Origin: Bemisia tabaci
Taxonomy: Eukaryota; Arthropoda; Insecta; Hemiptera; Aleyrodidae
Direction: 5' to 3'
NCBI RefSeq assembly: GCF_918797505.1
Contig: NC_092800.1
Span: 21,757,313-21,821,312 of the forward strand
DNA: 64,000 nt
The notes under the pieces: generated by a model
Told to the model about the DNA's origin: nothing
Seen by the model: the letters and a program-made list of their open reading frames with translations, nothing else
The model's database searches: none
Shown here: in pieces, positions 23,145-35,251 of the stretch
Layout: each line of letters begins with the position of its first letter
Position numbering within the stretch: the first letter of the stretch is position 1
Translations under genes and position numbers: made by a program

Positions 23145-23640
23145 ATTAGTCCATGAATCCTTTAGGAACTTAAATTAATGACTCAGATGGTGCTTTTGAG
23201 CCAACTTTCAAAGAATTAAAGGCATTTTTTCAAAATCTACAGTCCATGAGCTCTCCGTGTGACCGAAGTGCTCTCCTCGCTATATGACGCGTAACCCTTC
23301 AATTTTTAGTTTAGTCCAAAGACCTCGTAGGAACTTAAATTAATGAACCAGGTGGTGCTCTGATGCCAACTTTCGAAGAATTGAAGGCATTTTATTTTAT
23401 TTTTTTTCAAATTTACAGTCCTTGAAAATGAGCTGTTTCGCGGAGCAAAGTGCCCTACTTTTGGGCCTCGTATCTCTTGAATTTTGAGTTTAGTCCAAAG
23501 ATCTTTTTGGAACTTAAATTAATGACCCAGGTGATGTGCTTGATGCCCATTGTTAAAGAATTAAAGACATTTTTCAAAATTTACAGTCTTTCAAAATGAG
23601 CTTTCCGTGTGATTTTGCTAAAAATGGACAATTGAGCGTA
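23145..23640. repeat. Tandem repeat, three units of about 150-180 bp
   Basis: Units start near 23145, 23310 and 23489. Each has TTAGTCC, then GGAACTTAAATTAATGA, GGTG, CCAACTTTC-like, AAAGAATTAAAGGCATTTT and TACAGTC in the same order. The units have diverged. A further repeat-like segment with GACGGACACACA follows to about 23880, ending in a T20 tract. Confidence 0.75.
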
Positions 23641-25046
23641 GCCCCCCCAAATTTTAGCGTACCTCAAAATCGTTGAACGTGCATAAGGAGACCATAGATA
23701 TGGTGTCCTGTGCCAATTTTGAATGAAATCGAACAGATAGATTCTGAGATATCGCTGTAGACAGATTTGGGGGACGCCACACGGACGGACACACATTTTT
23801 TCAAGTATGGTTATTTTTACTCCTGGGACCTTAAAACGTCTAGAAATGATGAAATTTCAACTTTTTTTTTTTTTTTTTTTTTGGAGGATGACAATACTTC
23901 CTCTCTACCCTATGGGAAAAAATGCGAATACATTTTTTTCCCGCAAAGTTGGAGGGAAAGAAAGAGGAACGCTGATACAGAACCAGATTTTGTTCCTCTT
24001 TTTTTCGTAAGTTCCCCTTGACGGCTGCAAGATCTATAGATGCTAGGTACAATAGAAAAACTCTTGGGAGCTAAAGACCTTGTCAACTCCAATAACTCCA
24101 TCGAAACACCCCTCACGAAAGGATTACTTACAAATACCGAGTAAACAGGCTTTTGCAATAAAATACAACTAAAGAGGAATGAGCAGATAATAGCTTATTT
24201 ATTTCTTTAATTTGACATTTAATGTGAGGCCACAACAAAGAAGTATTAGAAAAAAAAAAAATTTATAAAATGAAATCAGTATGATAGTTCAAGAAATAAG
24301 TAAGAGGGAATACATTCAATTAAGTACTTCCTCTGGGCAAATCTAAAAATAAAATTATGAACTGGAATGAACTGAATAGAAATGTGCTAAATATACACCA
24401 GCAAGGAGAGCATTAATTTGTATGCTCATGAAAAAAAAGGAACCGACATTAAAAGAGAGCAGATACTCATATTTCCACATACTTATAAAATTAAACTGTG
24501 AATTACCTAAACTTAATGGAATTATGTAGAACTAAAGATGAGGGAAAATGTTTTTAAAAAATTGGAGACGGAAATTTTCTTAACCCTGTTATACTTTAGC
24601 ACTTCAGTGTTTTAAGCAGAAAATTACTAAAATTTAATCTCAATATTTAAAAATTTATGTGAAAAAGTCAACTACAGGTTCTTTAATAATAGGAAGCTGA
24701 GCAAAAATATACCTATACGGTTTCACTGGTGTATAAAAATGAATACTTATTCACTTGGTAATCTCTGAATGAAAATTTTATTTGAGTGAATAATGCAAAT
24801 ATACATGACCGAATAAAATCTAGTGATTACCAAGACACTAAAATTACAGTCGGTTGATGGAGAGTTCAAAAAAACTTATGTCACGAAAAAGCAAAGTGAA
24901 GAGGCTTTTGAGCGACATAAGTATATCCTTCTTGATCTCTTTTTAAGATAAAAATTTAAGTACATCTATGCATGAAAAACAAGAAAATAGGTACCAAGAA
25001 TCATTCATGGACCTAAGCAATGGAAAAACAGCAAGCAAGAGCTATC

Positions 25047-25052
25047 TTTATT
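25047..25052 (-). terminator. Polyadenylation signal of the MYND gene
   Basis: AATAAA on the - strand, 185 bp after the stop codon, is at a usual distance for a short 3' UTR. Inferred from sequence only. Confidence 0.45.
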
Positions 25053-25236
25053 TCGAAGCAGGGCATAGATTAAGGGCTGAAAACTTAAACAAAACCGCAA
25101 TGAATGTAAATGATGGTGGAATATGTTAAAAAAATCCACATGACAGAACTAGAGGTTGATAAGGTCAGATAAGAGGCACCATTGGACCCCTCAAGTTCAA
25201 CCAAATCATTTGAGAGTGACATGCATTCGCCCTGCT

Positions 25237-25836
25237 TCACTCGCTGTCTGAGTCAGGCCCCTCGAGCTGCTCTCTCATTGCTCGTAATTGCATTGGCATA
25301 AGGGGATTTTTATAGTGATCTATTACATCCGATTTTTCAATAGCATAACCGATAAAACTCCAGCCCTCCTTTAGGGCATAGTTTACATTCTCAGTTATCA
25401 TTCCTTTAGACCACCAGTGTGGCAGAATTCGCGACTGTGGAGCTCTCCTCGCATCTATTCTCGTTATGAGAGTCAGATATTTACGGAAGTGTTGTGCTGC
25501 CGTGCCAGGACTGGCCCCTCCATACACAGAGTCTTCATCTACGTCTCCCTCAAATACGTACTCATCTTCAATTTTCATTTTGTATACATCGATTAGAAGC
25601 TTAAACACTTCATGCTTTGGACGGTTTGAAAACCATGTGCCATCAAGAACTGCAAAGGGATCCAGAATTGAACCTTGTCCATCATCACTACAATCACTTT
25701 TATGCTCCCTCCAATTAGCTCTTTGACACTCACGAGAGCAGTAGCGTTCTCTTTTGCATCTACTACATCTCAGAAGTGGCACCTCGTTCTCAGATTTGTG
25801 GCAAGTAGCGCACCGATATTCAACATTCGAGGACAT
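25237..25836 (-). CDS. MYND zinc finger protein, single exon, fungal-like
   Basis: A 199-residue protein in one exon. Residues 9-49 are a complete MYND finger with all ligands (C9, C12, C24, C27, C33, C37, H45, C49), a fold used for protein contacts. The rest (about 57-195) has WFSNRPKHEVFKLLIDVYKM, GDVDEDSVYGG, LPHWW, IEKSDVIDHY and PLMPMQLR. From memory, this arrangement is typical of a MYND family widespread in filamentous fungi, not of the SMYD or PDCD2 families. An in-frame TAA lies 9 nt before the ATG, fixing the start. The coding DNA is visibly richer in GC than its AT-rich flanks, and no intron interrupts it, in contrast to its neighbours. Options are an old intronless arthropod gene, a retrocopy or a horizontal transfer. 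No function can be assigned. Confidence 0.85.
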   Translation of the reverse strand: MSSNVEYRCATCHKSENEVPLLRCSRCKRERYCSRECQRANWREHKSDCSDDGQGSILDPFAVLDGTWFSNRPKHEVFKLLIDVYKMKIEDEYVFEGDVDEDSVYGGASPGTAAQHFRKYLTLITRIDARRAPQSRILPHWWSKGMITENVNYALKEGWSFIGYAIEKSDVIDHYKNPLMPMQLRAMREQLEGPDSDSE

Positions 25837-27220
25837 TCTTAATTAGAAATATTTGAAGGAGATGATGATTCGGAGGTAATTAGAACTGAAGATTAAACTT
25901 GAAAATTGCTGTGAGGAGACGTATGAGAGGACCTCACGAGTCACGCCTGATTGTGAACAAACATAAGCACAGAGAAAGAGATAATTTGAATGTAGTTGTC
26001 GGCAAAGAAAAATGTCTGTGCTCACTAGGAATTCACTTCATCTATTTGCATACTAGACGGCAGCTGAGGTTGAAAAATCTAGACTACCTGCAAGTAAAAA
26101 AAGGCCAAAGGCAAGTGACGATTATGATAGACAGACTTCCGTGATTCAAATTCTTGAGTCGCCAGATATCTTAAGTTTAGGACTGCATTTTTTGTTCAAT
26201 AAGTAGGTAAAAAGCTGCTCCATCAAAATTCTCTTCAGCGGTCAACTGCAACAAAAAATTAAATTTTGATAATAGAATATTACATATGAAGGGTACAAGT
26301 AAATTTCACGATTTCTAAATTACTGCTGCGAGACTTCAATGCACCAAAATAACACTGTGACAAAATCATTCATCACTGTGCATATGGCTCTTCGTCTTCT
26401 GGAGAGCAGAATTTCCTTGGAAACAGAGGTAAGTCCAGATTCTAAAGCCAAGTTGAGCCCTTAAAATCCTGTACCAGGTGCCTGGTTGTTGAAATTTTTG
26501 TCGGCACAACAAGAATCGAAAATCGAAAGGTATATTTCTTAGCGCAGATACCTAGGGCTACATCTTGTCTTCTCTTGACGGCATAGCCAGTTAAAGTTTC
26601 AACAATCAGGCTGCAGCACTGAACTAGATTACTTAGACAGCAAGATAATCGCGCAATGTGAGTGTGGATATGAATGTCAAATCGGTTCATTTGCAATAGC
26701 TTAGAATAAATTTACTTCTGACAGAAGTACCCATGGAAAATAACAGTTCCTAAATTGAATGTCTCATTGTCTCCTATAAAAGCGTTGAAAACAAATTTAG
26801 AAAGTTAAACATAGGTATGTACTTCTGACAGGTAGCTACCGGGACTCTTACATGTATTCAATGAGAGAGGAGTTCTAGTGTCGAGGAGATTGAAAAAAAT
26901 ATGTGATAAGGTAAGTAACATAAATTAAGTATAATTGAGGGCTGAAAAAATTCAGGTGTGGATCTGATATACTTACCAATGAGTTCCAACACGTGGCAGG
27001 ATAGAAGGCTAATGCTTGGCCTAGGTAAACTGAAACTGAGTAATCTGCTGAATTGCGGAAATGTGATAATAATCAAATCAAATCATAACAAAAGATTGTT
27101 CTTTGTGATTGTACGGAGAGACGGCGCGGCAGGATGGAGGGGAACCGCTACAGAGGGGAGCCATTTTTCATAATTTTTACTTTTCCCGCTATTCGAGCCA
27201 TCTTCTAGCCATCAGTTTCT
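25837..27220. other. Intergenic, no gene seen
   Basis: AT-rich DNA between the MYND gene and the inverted duplication. It contains the MITE remnant at 26475-26614 and, at 27110-27210, a more GC-rich stretch with GCCATCTTC and GCCATTTTT words that could be a promoter. Short ORFs here show no codon bias or motif. Confidence 0.4.
26475..26614. mobile_element. GCCTG-ATTGTTGAAATTT MITE remnant
   Basis: The left end GCCTGGTTGTTGAAATTTTT and the right end, read in reverse, GCAGCCTGATTGTTGAAACT match the terminal inverted repeats of the element at 34480-34704. The interior is shorter, about 140 bp in all. Confidence 0.55.
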
Positions 27221-27893
27221 TCAGTGAGGCACATCTAATTCTCGCGGATTCAACAAAACAACGGTCATCATTTTTCTGATTTCGCCTAAAGTTGACTGGT
27301 GCTAGTCGCATCTGGTGAGCTTTTGGCAATATGGCGATTTGTTTACATTCTTCCTTATCACTTGCAAAGCGGAAAATTTTCCAATTTTTCCTTTGAAACT
27401 CTCCGAATTTGTCATAAAATGACTTTTTACCAAGTAAATAATTAATTCACCCCTTCTACTCAACATTTGTGATACTTTCGGTGGTTTCACTTCTTGCAGT
27501 GAGAAACAGATTCCTCGAGACAGCCTGGTCCTCAGATTGTTCAACTTCCATATGGATAATTATTTTAGCAATCGAAATGTTCTTTGACTGTAAATGGTGT
27601 ATAATTTTTTCAAGATAATTCTCTGTAAATAATTCTGTTTCCAAAATCCTATCCCGAAGCCTGATGTAATGCATTGAATGCGGAGCATTTCGACTGAAGA
27701 GTCGATATGTGTCTTTAAGGAGCTGTGTAAATGAAACGGTTGGATAAGCCTGTAAGCAGTACAATTTCTTTTGTGTGTGAAAAATAACTGAATGTCCAGA
27801 ATTCTAAACATCTGACCGTATCTCAAGTACCTGAAGGAAATGTTGGTCAGGTCAGAGTTTGTGAATCCTTGGCAGCAGTTACTGAAATTCTCC
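27221..27893 (-). repeat. Arm A of an inverted duplication
   Basis: This arm matches 28695-29552 in reverse, from TCAGTGAGGCACATCTAATT at the outer edge to GGATTCACAAACTCTGACCT at the inner edge (read on the - strand). The spacer between arms is about 800 bp. Arm A keeps an open exon-like reading frame at 27456-27749; arm B does not. Confidence 0.85.
27456..27749 (-). CDS. Candidate terminal exon of an unknown duplicated gene
   Basis: On the - strand a good acceptor (actgcttacag) opens a 97-codon frame beginning AYPTVSFTQLL and ending ITNVE, then TAG. The frame is closed by stops just upstream of the splice site's intron side only in other frames, so the start is not defined and an upstream exon would be needed; none was found with confidence. 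The sequence (DTYRLFSRNAPHSMHYIRLR) looks helical and basic, but I do not recognise the family. The reverse copy at 28822 onwards has lost this frame. It could be a real small gene, or a fragment of one captured in a repeat. Confidence 0.35.
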   Translation of the reverse strand, partial: AYPTVSFTQLLKDTYRLFSRNAPHSMHYIRLRDRILETELFTENYLEKIIHHLQSKNISIAKIIIHMEVEQSEDQAVSRNLFLTARSETTESITNVE

Positions 27894-28694
27894 TACGTAC
27901 TTAACAACTTTGCTCATTAAAGTTTGGTAAGTGAGAAATGTAAACCAACAATAAGTAGTGCGCGGTTTGAATCTTCGCCTGTTTTCGTCAAGAGGTAGAT
28001 TTGACGCATTATGAAAAAGCTAAAAACTGCAAATAAGCTGTCACATTTCTTTCTTGAAAGATGCCTGTTCAAACTAAATTTAGTTTCTTTATTTCTGAAT
28101 GATGAAAGAACCTTTAAGGGCCGAAATATCACGAATTTTGATCTATAAGTTGTAAGAGAGCACTCTGGTGAGATCCTCTTTCCTTTTTTCGAGTTACACA
28201 TTTTCCAATTTTACAGGAAGTAGTATTAGTTGCATCCAGTATCACAATTTATATGTATTCAATGTGTTTCCTCATCGAAATGAGCGAAGAAAAAACATTT
28301 ACTTTTATTTTCACCGAATTAATGAGAGTTTTACTGCCAACTAAGCTAGCAAATGTTTACGGTGAAGCTACTTTATTTGTTTCACGACTCCCAATTTTAG
28401 GAATTCTAAGGCGAAGTTGATAGCGTATACATCATTTCTCATTTAATGCAAGGTTGAAATACTTTATGATGGTGGTGGAAGAGACAATTCTGGTAAAATT
28501 GAGAGAATAATCAGGAAGAAAAGTTCTTAAACAAATCTCAGGAACTCCATCAGATGATGGGCACTTCACCCTCCAAGGATTTTTACACTATGGAGTTATG
28601 GACTAATACTGACAAGCATAATATGATGGATCTGAGCGGTCTCTTACTTACCTAACTTTGATGAGCGAAGGCCTTAAATATGTAGAAGAATTGC

Positions 28695-29552
28695 ATTAAC
28701 TGCTGCCAAGGATTCACAAACTCTGACCTGACCAACATTTCTTTTAGGTACTTGAGATACAGTCAGATGTTTAGAATTCTGGACATTCAGTTATTTTCCA
28801 CACACAAAAGAATTCGTACAGCTTGCGAGCTTATCCAAACGTTTCATTTACACGCCTCCTTAACAACAAATATCGACGCTTCGCAGCCATAACACTCCGC
28901 TTTCAACGCACTACATCAGGCTTAGAGATAGGATGTTGGAGACATCAAGCATTTGATCCACGATTAATACTTATCATAGTGAGCAGCTTATGACATAGAC
29001 AGTAAATTTTTTTTCGTCAAATTTCAATACAGTGTATCTGTAAGACTGGCAGTGCTGCTGTGATCAGGTTCTTGACAGATCTCAAATAGCTAAAATATCT
29101 CTATCCTGCGACATGATATGGAGGTTAATAGATTGAGAATTTGATCACAAGGTATTGATACTGTCTAGAAAAAATTATACACCATTTAAAGTCAAAGGAA
29201 AGTTCGATAACAACTAAAATTATCCATTATGAAGTTGAACAATCTGCGGACCAGGCTCAGAGTCTCGAGGAATCTGCTTCTCACTACATAAAGTGAAACC
29301 ACCGAAAGTATCACAAATGTTGATTAAAAGGGGCGAATTAATTTTTTACCTTCTAATAGGTCATTTTATGACAATTTGGAAGAGTTTCAAATGAAAAATT
29401 GGAAAATTTTCCGCTTTGCAATTGATTAGGAAGAATGTAAACAAGCCGCCATAATGCCAACAGCCGAGTAGCATCAGTCAACTTTAGGCGAAATCAGAAA
29501 ATACATGACTGTTGTTCCGTTGGATCCCCGAGAATTAGATGTGCCTCACTGA
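28695..29552 (+). pseudogene. Arm B: decayed inverted copy of arm A
   Basis: It carries the reverse-complement copy of arm A, with an acceptor-like CTTGCGAG followed by CTTATCCAAACGTTTCATTT. The frame is broken by small changes, and about 200 bp of unrelated sequence at roughly 28943-29160 replaces the middle of the exon-like region. It reads as a pseudogene copy. Confidence 0.6.
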
Positions 29553-30415
29553 AAACCCAACGTTTCTTCTCACATTATTTTGACCTCAACTTTGAACATA
29601 AGAGTATACTCTTATAGGGAAGAGTCGCTCTGTGATGATAAAGCATGTGCCATCACCTATTTGAGGTTATGTGGGTTGGGGTTCTGTTATTGACTTATTG
29701 CAAAAGTATAATACTGTGAGTGTAACTGTAATGTAATGAATCAAGTGAAAGAATTTTGTCTCACTTGATTACTTTGAATCGAGTGAAGTTCTGCAGTGAA
29801 GTTTTAGATTTACAGGTGTGTTACTAATCTAAAATTCTCACTTATTTAGTATCAGCCCACTAGTTTGGAGTCAAGCCCGCAACCTTTTTCTTGAGTAATA
29901 CTCCCGGTTGATTTTTTCATTTTTTACCTCGAATTCCCTCTCTGATCTCTCATTGAACTTGTCTTTTGACTCTCTCTTAGGTTCTGTCAGTAAGCGGGTT
30001 TTGTTCAATTAATTCACCTGTTTTATCAATATATTATTCACCTATCAAACACCGCCAAGTTGTTGCAGAATTTTGAAATCCGACTCCTCAGTGACACGTT
30101 GAAGTCCCACCACCAAAAAGCCTTTCAATCGTGCTAACCCAACATGTTTCTAGCCAAATTTAACCACATGATTGGTGCCGACCGTATAGAGTTGTTCTTA
30201 TTTTCTGCCACTCGAATCTAATATGCCAAGAAAATGACTTTTGGTCTAAAATCCGAGAACCATGCCAACCAGTGAGGGTTACTTATTACCATCATTATTT
30301 TGAGGCCAATGGCTGCTAAGCACAACCAAATTGCCGGCACGCTCTTTGACCACATGTATCTAAATTAAATAGCCTCATTGAGGAATGAACTAACTTACTT
30401 TGATTTCAATTACAG
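29553..30415. other. Upstream region of NOP53
   Basis: No coding feature. A pyrimidine tract and TTACAG at 30410-30415 lie 7 nt before the NOP53 ATG, so a 5' UTR intron is likely and the true promoter may be anywhere in this stretch. I could not place a TATA box or initiator. Confidence 0.35.
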
Positions 30416-30422
30416 GAACATC

Positions 30423-33400
30423 ATGGTGCGTGCATCAGTGCCAGTAAATCCGGAAAAAGCCTCTAAAACTAAGGTCCGTGCTGCGAAAAGAAGTAAGAAA
30501 GCATGGAGGAAGACTGATTCAAGCGATGTTGATGCATTCCTCGAAGATAAAAGATTGGAAGAGAGATTAGGGTAAGAGTCTATTGCAAGTCTTGGTGTTG
30601 GAATACCTAGTGTCTGGTTTTGCACCAAAAAAAAGAGTGTTCAATCTTAAACATGTATCTTAATTTTTATAAACTGCTTCCTAGTAAGGGAAAAACTTTG
30701 TGCCAATAATAGTTCCAATTCACCACAAGTGTTTTGAAGTTTTAAGTTACTGAAATCATTTAGACGAAAACCGAGTTTCCATATTAAGCAAGTATTGCGA
30801 TTTGTCTGCTCATGATTTCAATAATGTAAGCTGGTAATTTGGGGGGAAAAAATCTGAATTACTATTGAGTATGAAAGTTACTTTTAATGAAGTCAGGAGA
30901 GAAATCTTATCATTGTAAGAATTTATTAATGTAATGGTGTGTTGAAAACGGAATCTAATATTTCACTTTTCATATTGGTTTACAAAGATTGTGTTGATCT
31001 GGAAAATTTATTTTTTGCGTCTTTTTTTTCATTTCTAGAAAACCCTTTTCAGAACGAACTGATGATGAATTGTTCCAAGTCGACACTGCCCCAGCCAAAA
31101 AGTCAGTGCCCCTATCAGTCGCTGAAAAGAAGAGGAAAGCATTTCTACCTCCTAAGTGTTTTGAGATTTTAGAGCCAGACTCTGCAGTTCCAGATCCTAT
31201 TACCAAAAGGTATTGTTCCACATTATTCCTCTTTTGATTTTATTTTTTAGGCTTTGGTATTAAGTTGTATACCTAATACTGTACCACCACGCAAGAATCC
31301 AAAAATCTCGGACCCCAACCATCCGTGCTCAAATCTTAGGTATAGGAACCATTCGCTTAGTGTGCATAAATATTTCTTATTTTCACCTAAATAATTGAAA
31401 TCTTGGCCAAAGTTGGCGCTTCAATGTTTGGGATCAGCTAGCTATGAAAACACTGGAACCTAAACAAACTTTCTTGATTGATACTAAAATTGTTAAAAGA
31501 CCCCCTGAAGAGAATTCAATTGGGTAAAGGAAAGCTGTAAAATGTGTAGTTAGTAAGGAAAAACCTGACTCAAGGGTGCCATAAGATATCCGGTGCTCAT
31601 CATAAATTGTTTGTGAAAAAAAGTAATTTACTACCCTTAAAACCTGATGTCCCCTAAATTTCTCAGTAAGATTCAAACACTGCCAATCAGTATCTACTTC
31701 CCTCCCTCCAGTACAAAGAATGGCCCTTAAGTAGGCATCCAGAGATTATTTTTTTTGCCTCGGTCCTTTGTAGACTGATTCTGTCAGCTTTGCTGCAATT
31801 GACCCTTTACATTCCACAATAATAATGAAAAGTAAGTTCTGGTAAGTTAATACGTAATGCTAATTTCAAATCTTTGAAAAAAATCAGCGTCTGTCAGGTC
31901 TATATTTTAAGATGCTCAGTGAAAGCCCTTTCAAATGAAATTGCCTCAAGCATACATATTACTGTGAAAGCTCGCCAAATCTAATTGTCTAGGGACCGAA
32001 AGTTAATTCGACTTAAATGGCAATTCTTCTTAACTGACTCTCCGCATACCTTATGAATGTGTCTAGGGCCGGAAAAAAAATTTGGCTTAATTGGCATTTT
32101 GTCTTAACCATAGTTCAACTTAGCGAGCTTTTACTGTAATTTCAATGCCCTTAAGGGTATTCTCATTGAAGTTTCAACTAATTCAGGCATATTTTTAATA
32201 TATTGGTGCTAGCATGAAAAATTTAACATCCTAAAATTAGTCGAAGCACTTGATTTTTTTTTTTATTAAAAAAAAAGTTGTCTTCAGCCTCAATTGCATT
32301 ACTTTTGTGTTGCTCTAGAAGTATGGAAAACTGAGAGACTGAAATATTCAGTCTTGTCAATTGTAGGAGCACTGATACTACCTTTTCCCCTTTTTTGTAT
32401 TTGGTATTTCACATTAGTAAATTTTCAGGCAAAATATACAACCAATGTTGTCCATTAGCATTCTGGCGCTTGCTGTATGATGGCGCTGGTTGAGAATATA
32501 TTTTGAGGCATAGTGCGTAATATTTCTGCTGATCAGGATTGAAGGAATCATATGAAAGGCACTCACCAGAAATCAATTTTTATTTTTGAATTTTTTTGAA
32601 ACTACATATCTGATGGACTCATAGAGGTTATCTTTATTGCCAAACTTTGTGAGTGATGAATTAAACTTTGCTGTTCAATTGAAGTCTTTGTTTTACTAAA
32701 GTTTTCTAGTCTTTTTTATCACTGAAATATTCAAAATTCAAGATTCTCATCATTTTAATGTGGTTAATGGTATATGCACAGAAATCGAGTTAGGACCAAA
32801 GCAGAGCGACAAGACCGAATTGCCAAAAGCAAAGAAGAGCAGAGGAAAAAGTTAGGTTTACGCAAGAGGAAAGAAATTGACTCAATCAAACAAAAGCGAG
32901 CTCATCGGTGGCAAAAGAAGAAAGAAGCGAGGAAGGATCTTTTTAAAGTAAACCCATGGATAGATGGTAAGAATAATTCGTTTATTTCTTCAGTTTAAGC
33001 AGCTTTTCATTTTAAAATTATTTAATTTCTTTTGGACTTGTCGAAATCAAAAGAAACTATATCCTTTGTGACATGAGCAGGGTGTTTACAAGTCCGGAAT
33101 TTCCGGAGAGTCCAGAAATAATACTGCTTTTTTAAGGACAGTTCGGAAGTACTGAAAAAGTGCGGAAATTCGGCAAGAAGGTCCGGAATTTTTGCCATTT
33201 TTGTCTCAATTTGAGTGAGAAATTCAAATTTTATCAAATGGAGGTACTGAAAAAGTACTGAATTTTTCTATTGAGGAGGTATTGAATTTCTTGGAAATGT
33301 ACTGCAAAAGTACTGTAAAAGTACTAATTTTTGGTCATCCTGTTTTAGTAGACACCCTGCATGAGTCATGTCATGCATGTATTCTTATGGATCGCAGGGC

Positions 33401-35218
33401 ACATATCAGAATGGATGTACATAGTTCCTCTTGAGTTAAATAGGTCCATTTTTTTCATTAGGTTCCTTATTTTGTGGCAGGGAGATGCCGAAAAATTTGA
33501 CCCTTTACTTGCGTAAAAAAAGGAAACTTCTCTCACCAAATATAATGATAATGCCTTTTATAGAGTTCTTATTGATAAAAAAAAAGAGGGATAATCAGAA
33601 GGCTATGCCACACTGATGATGGGATCCAAAACACGCCTGTAGTCGCCTTCCTGATTGTATTATCTTGAGTCTGGTGTTCCATATTATAACAAACTTTTTT
33701 ACTCATGTAGATCCCTCTGTAAGTATTTGAAGAATGCAATGAACTGTTTATTTTCTTTCAAAACTGATAGTTGCATTTCTTTGGCTCTCCACTACAGATA
33801 TCCCGGACCTTAATTTCCTTCCCTGTTTCTATTATGCACCTACCATGAACTTTTAAGGTTGATTTAATTAAAATTTCTCTCAACCGAGAAATTTAACCTA
33901 GAATAGATTATCAAATGCAATAAACTGATTTAGTGGCTACACCATGGTTCAATTGTAAACAAACTGATAACCCTCTCTCTGATTCGCACCCTTCGTACCA
34001 TGGTAGTGAAATGCATCTAAGTGTTTCTTGTAATCGAATTTTCTTGTATTTAATGAGCTCTTAATTTATTTATGATCTGTCAATGACTAAATTATAATGA
34101 GTAAACACAATTGACTTGCGCAGAATTTTTACATAAGGCTATGTCATTTCAGGGTTTCCACAGTCAGGGAATACTGGGAAAACCGGGAAATGTCAGGGAA
34201 TTTTAAAAAGTCAGGGAAAACTGGAATTTTCAGTGAAAATGGTGAAAATGTCGAAAATGTCGAAAATGTCCAGGAAAAATTGTGAAGTCGCCTCTATTTG
34301 CTTTCTGGACTAGGCTTGACGTTTCATAATAGATTTTGCGTGAAAACTATCTTTAATTACCCATGTCTTTATTTTAACCATCTAGCATATCTTCAATTGT
34401 CAGGGAACTTTACTAAAATGAGACAGGAAAATCAGGGAAACGTCAGGGAATTTCATTTTCCTCATTCTATGGCAACCCTGCAGCCTGATTGTTGAAATTT
34501 TGTGTTTGTCGGGTAGACTTAGATGACATAGGTTAAAAGGCGAAGCGTGATTGGTCGGCTATGTCTTATTGCTGCTTTTTCGTGCCTTTGTCAGGTAGAA
34601 TGGATGACTTACTTTTGGAAACTTACGCTTCAGTTACACTCCGCCTTTTTACCCATGTCATCTATGTCTACCCGACAAACATAAAATTTCAACAATCAGG
34701 CTGCTAATTATTTTTTTTTGGTTTGAACCACTGGGTTTGATATTATATCAAATGACATATTCATGAAATCAGTCTGTACAAGGAAAGGAAAGGGACTTTT
34801 ATGTATAATCTTTTGCTTTTCAGAGAATGACTTATTTAATGGCAACGGGAAGTGGCTTGAGACTGACACCAAGCGACATAATCTTACAAAAACTGGAAAA
34901 GTTCTGGAAACTGTGAAAACACCCGCCAGCGTCCAAGTAAAACCAAGCATTTTGCCACCACTCCCTAAACCACACCCAGGAACTTCTTATAACCCAACTC
35001 TAGAGGACCACAACCGGCTTTTGCAGAGCGTAGCAGAAAAGGAAATGAGGAAAACTAAAAAAGAGATTGAATTGGCTCGTGAAGTCAGTAAATACCGCAT
35101 TATGGAGCCTAAACAGATTGAAGTAAGTAATTTTATCATGACCATTTTATGGAGAAATACTAATCAACTAGTTACTCACCTCCAATTTCTGCAATGTGTT
35201 CTGCATTCATGTATTGGC

Positions 35219-35251
<33 letters not shown>

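Larger units (their letters stand above)
21141..25030. other. Gene-poor interval with repeats
   Basis: I find no supported gene here. It holds the hairpin array at 22025-22125, a CG-containing stretch at 22480-22740 with paired GGCGGGCG/CGCCCGCC and GTTTTCGCT/AGCGAAAAC words, the tandem repeat at 23145-23640, and a repeat-like tail to 23890. From 23900 to 25030 it is plain AT-rich DNA. Confidence 0.5.

Noticed and set aside
23145..23640. CRISPR-like repeat array
   Set aside because: Units are long, diverged and contiguous, without spacers; the host is an animal.
27917..28201. 94-codon ORF on the - strand in the spacer of the inverted duplication
   Set aside because: No motif; not joined by convincing splice sites to the exon-like frame at 27456-27749.
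35221..35250. Poly-A run as sign of a retrocopy in NOP53
   Set aside because: It lies in an intron after a normal donor; no processed gene copy precedes it.
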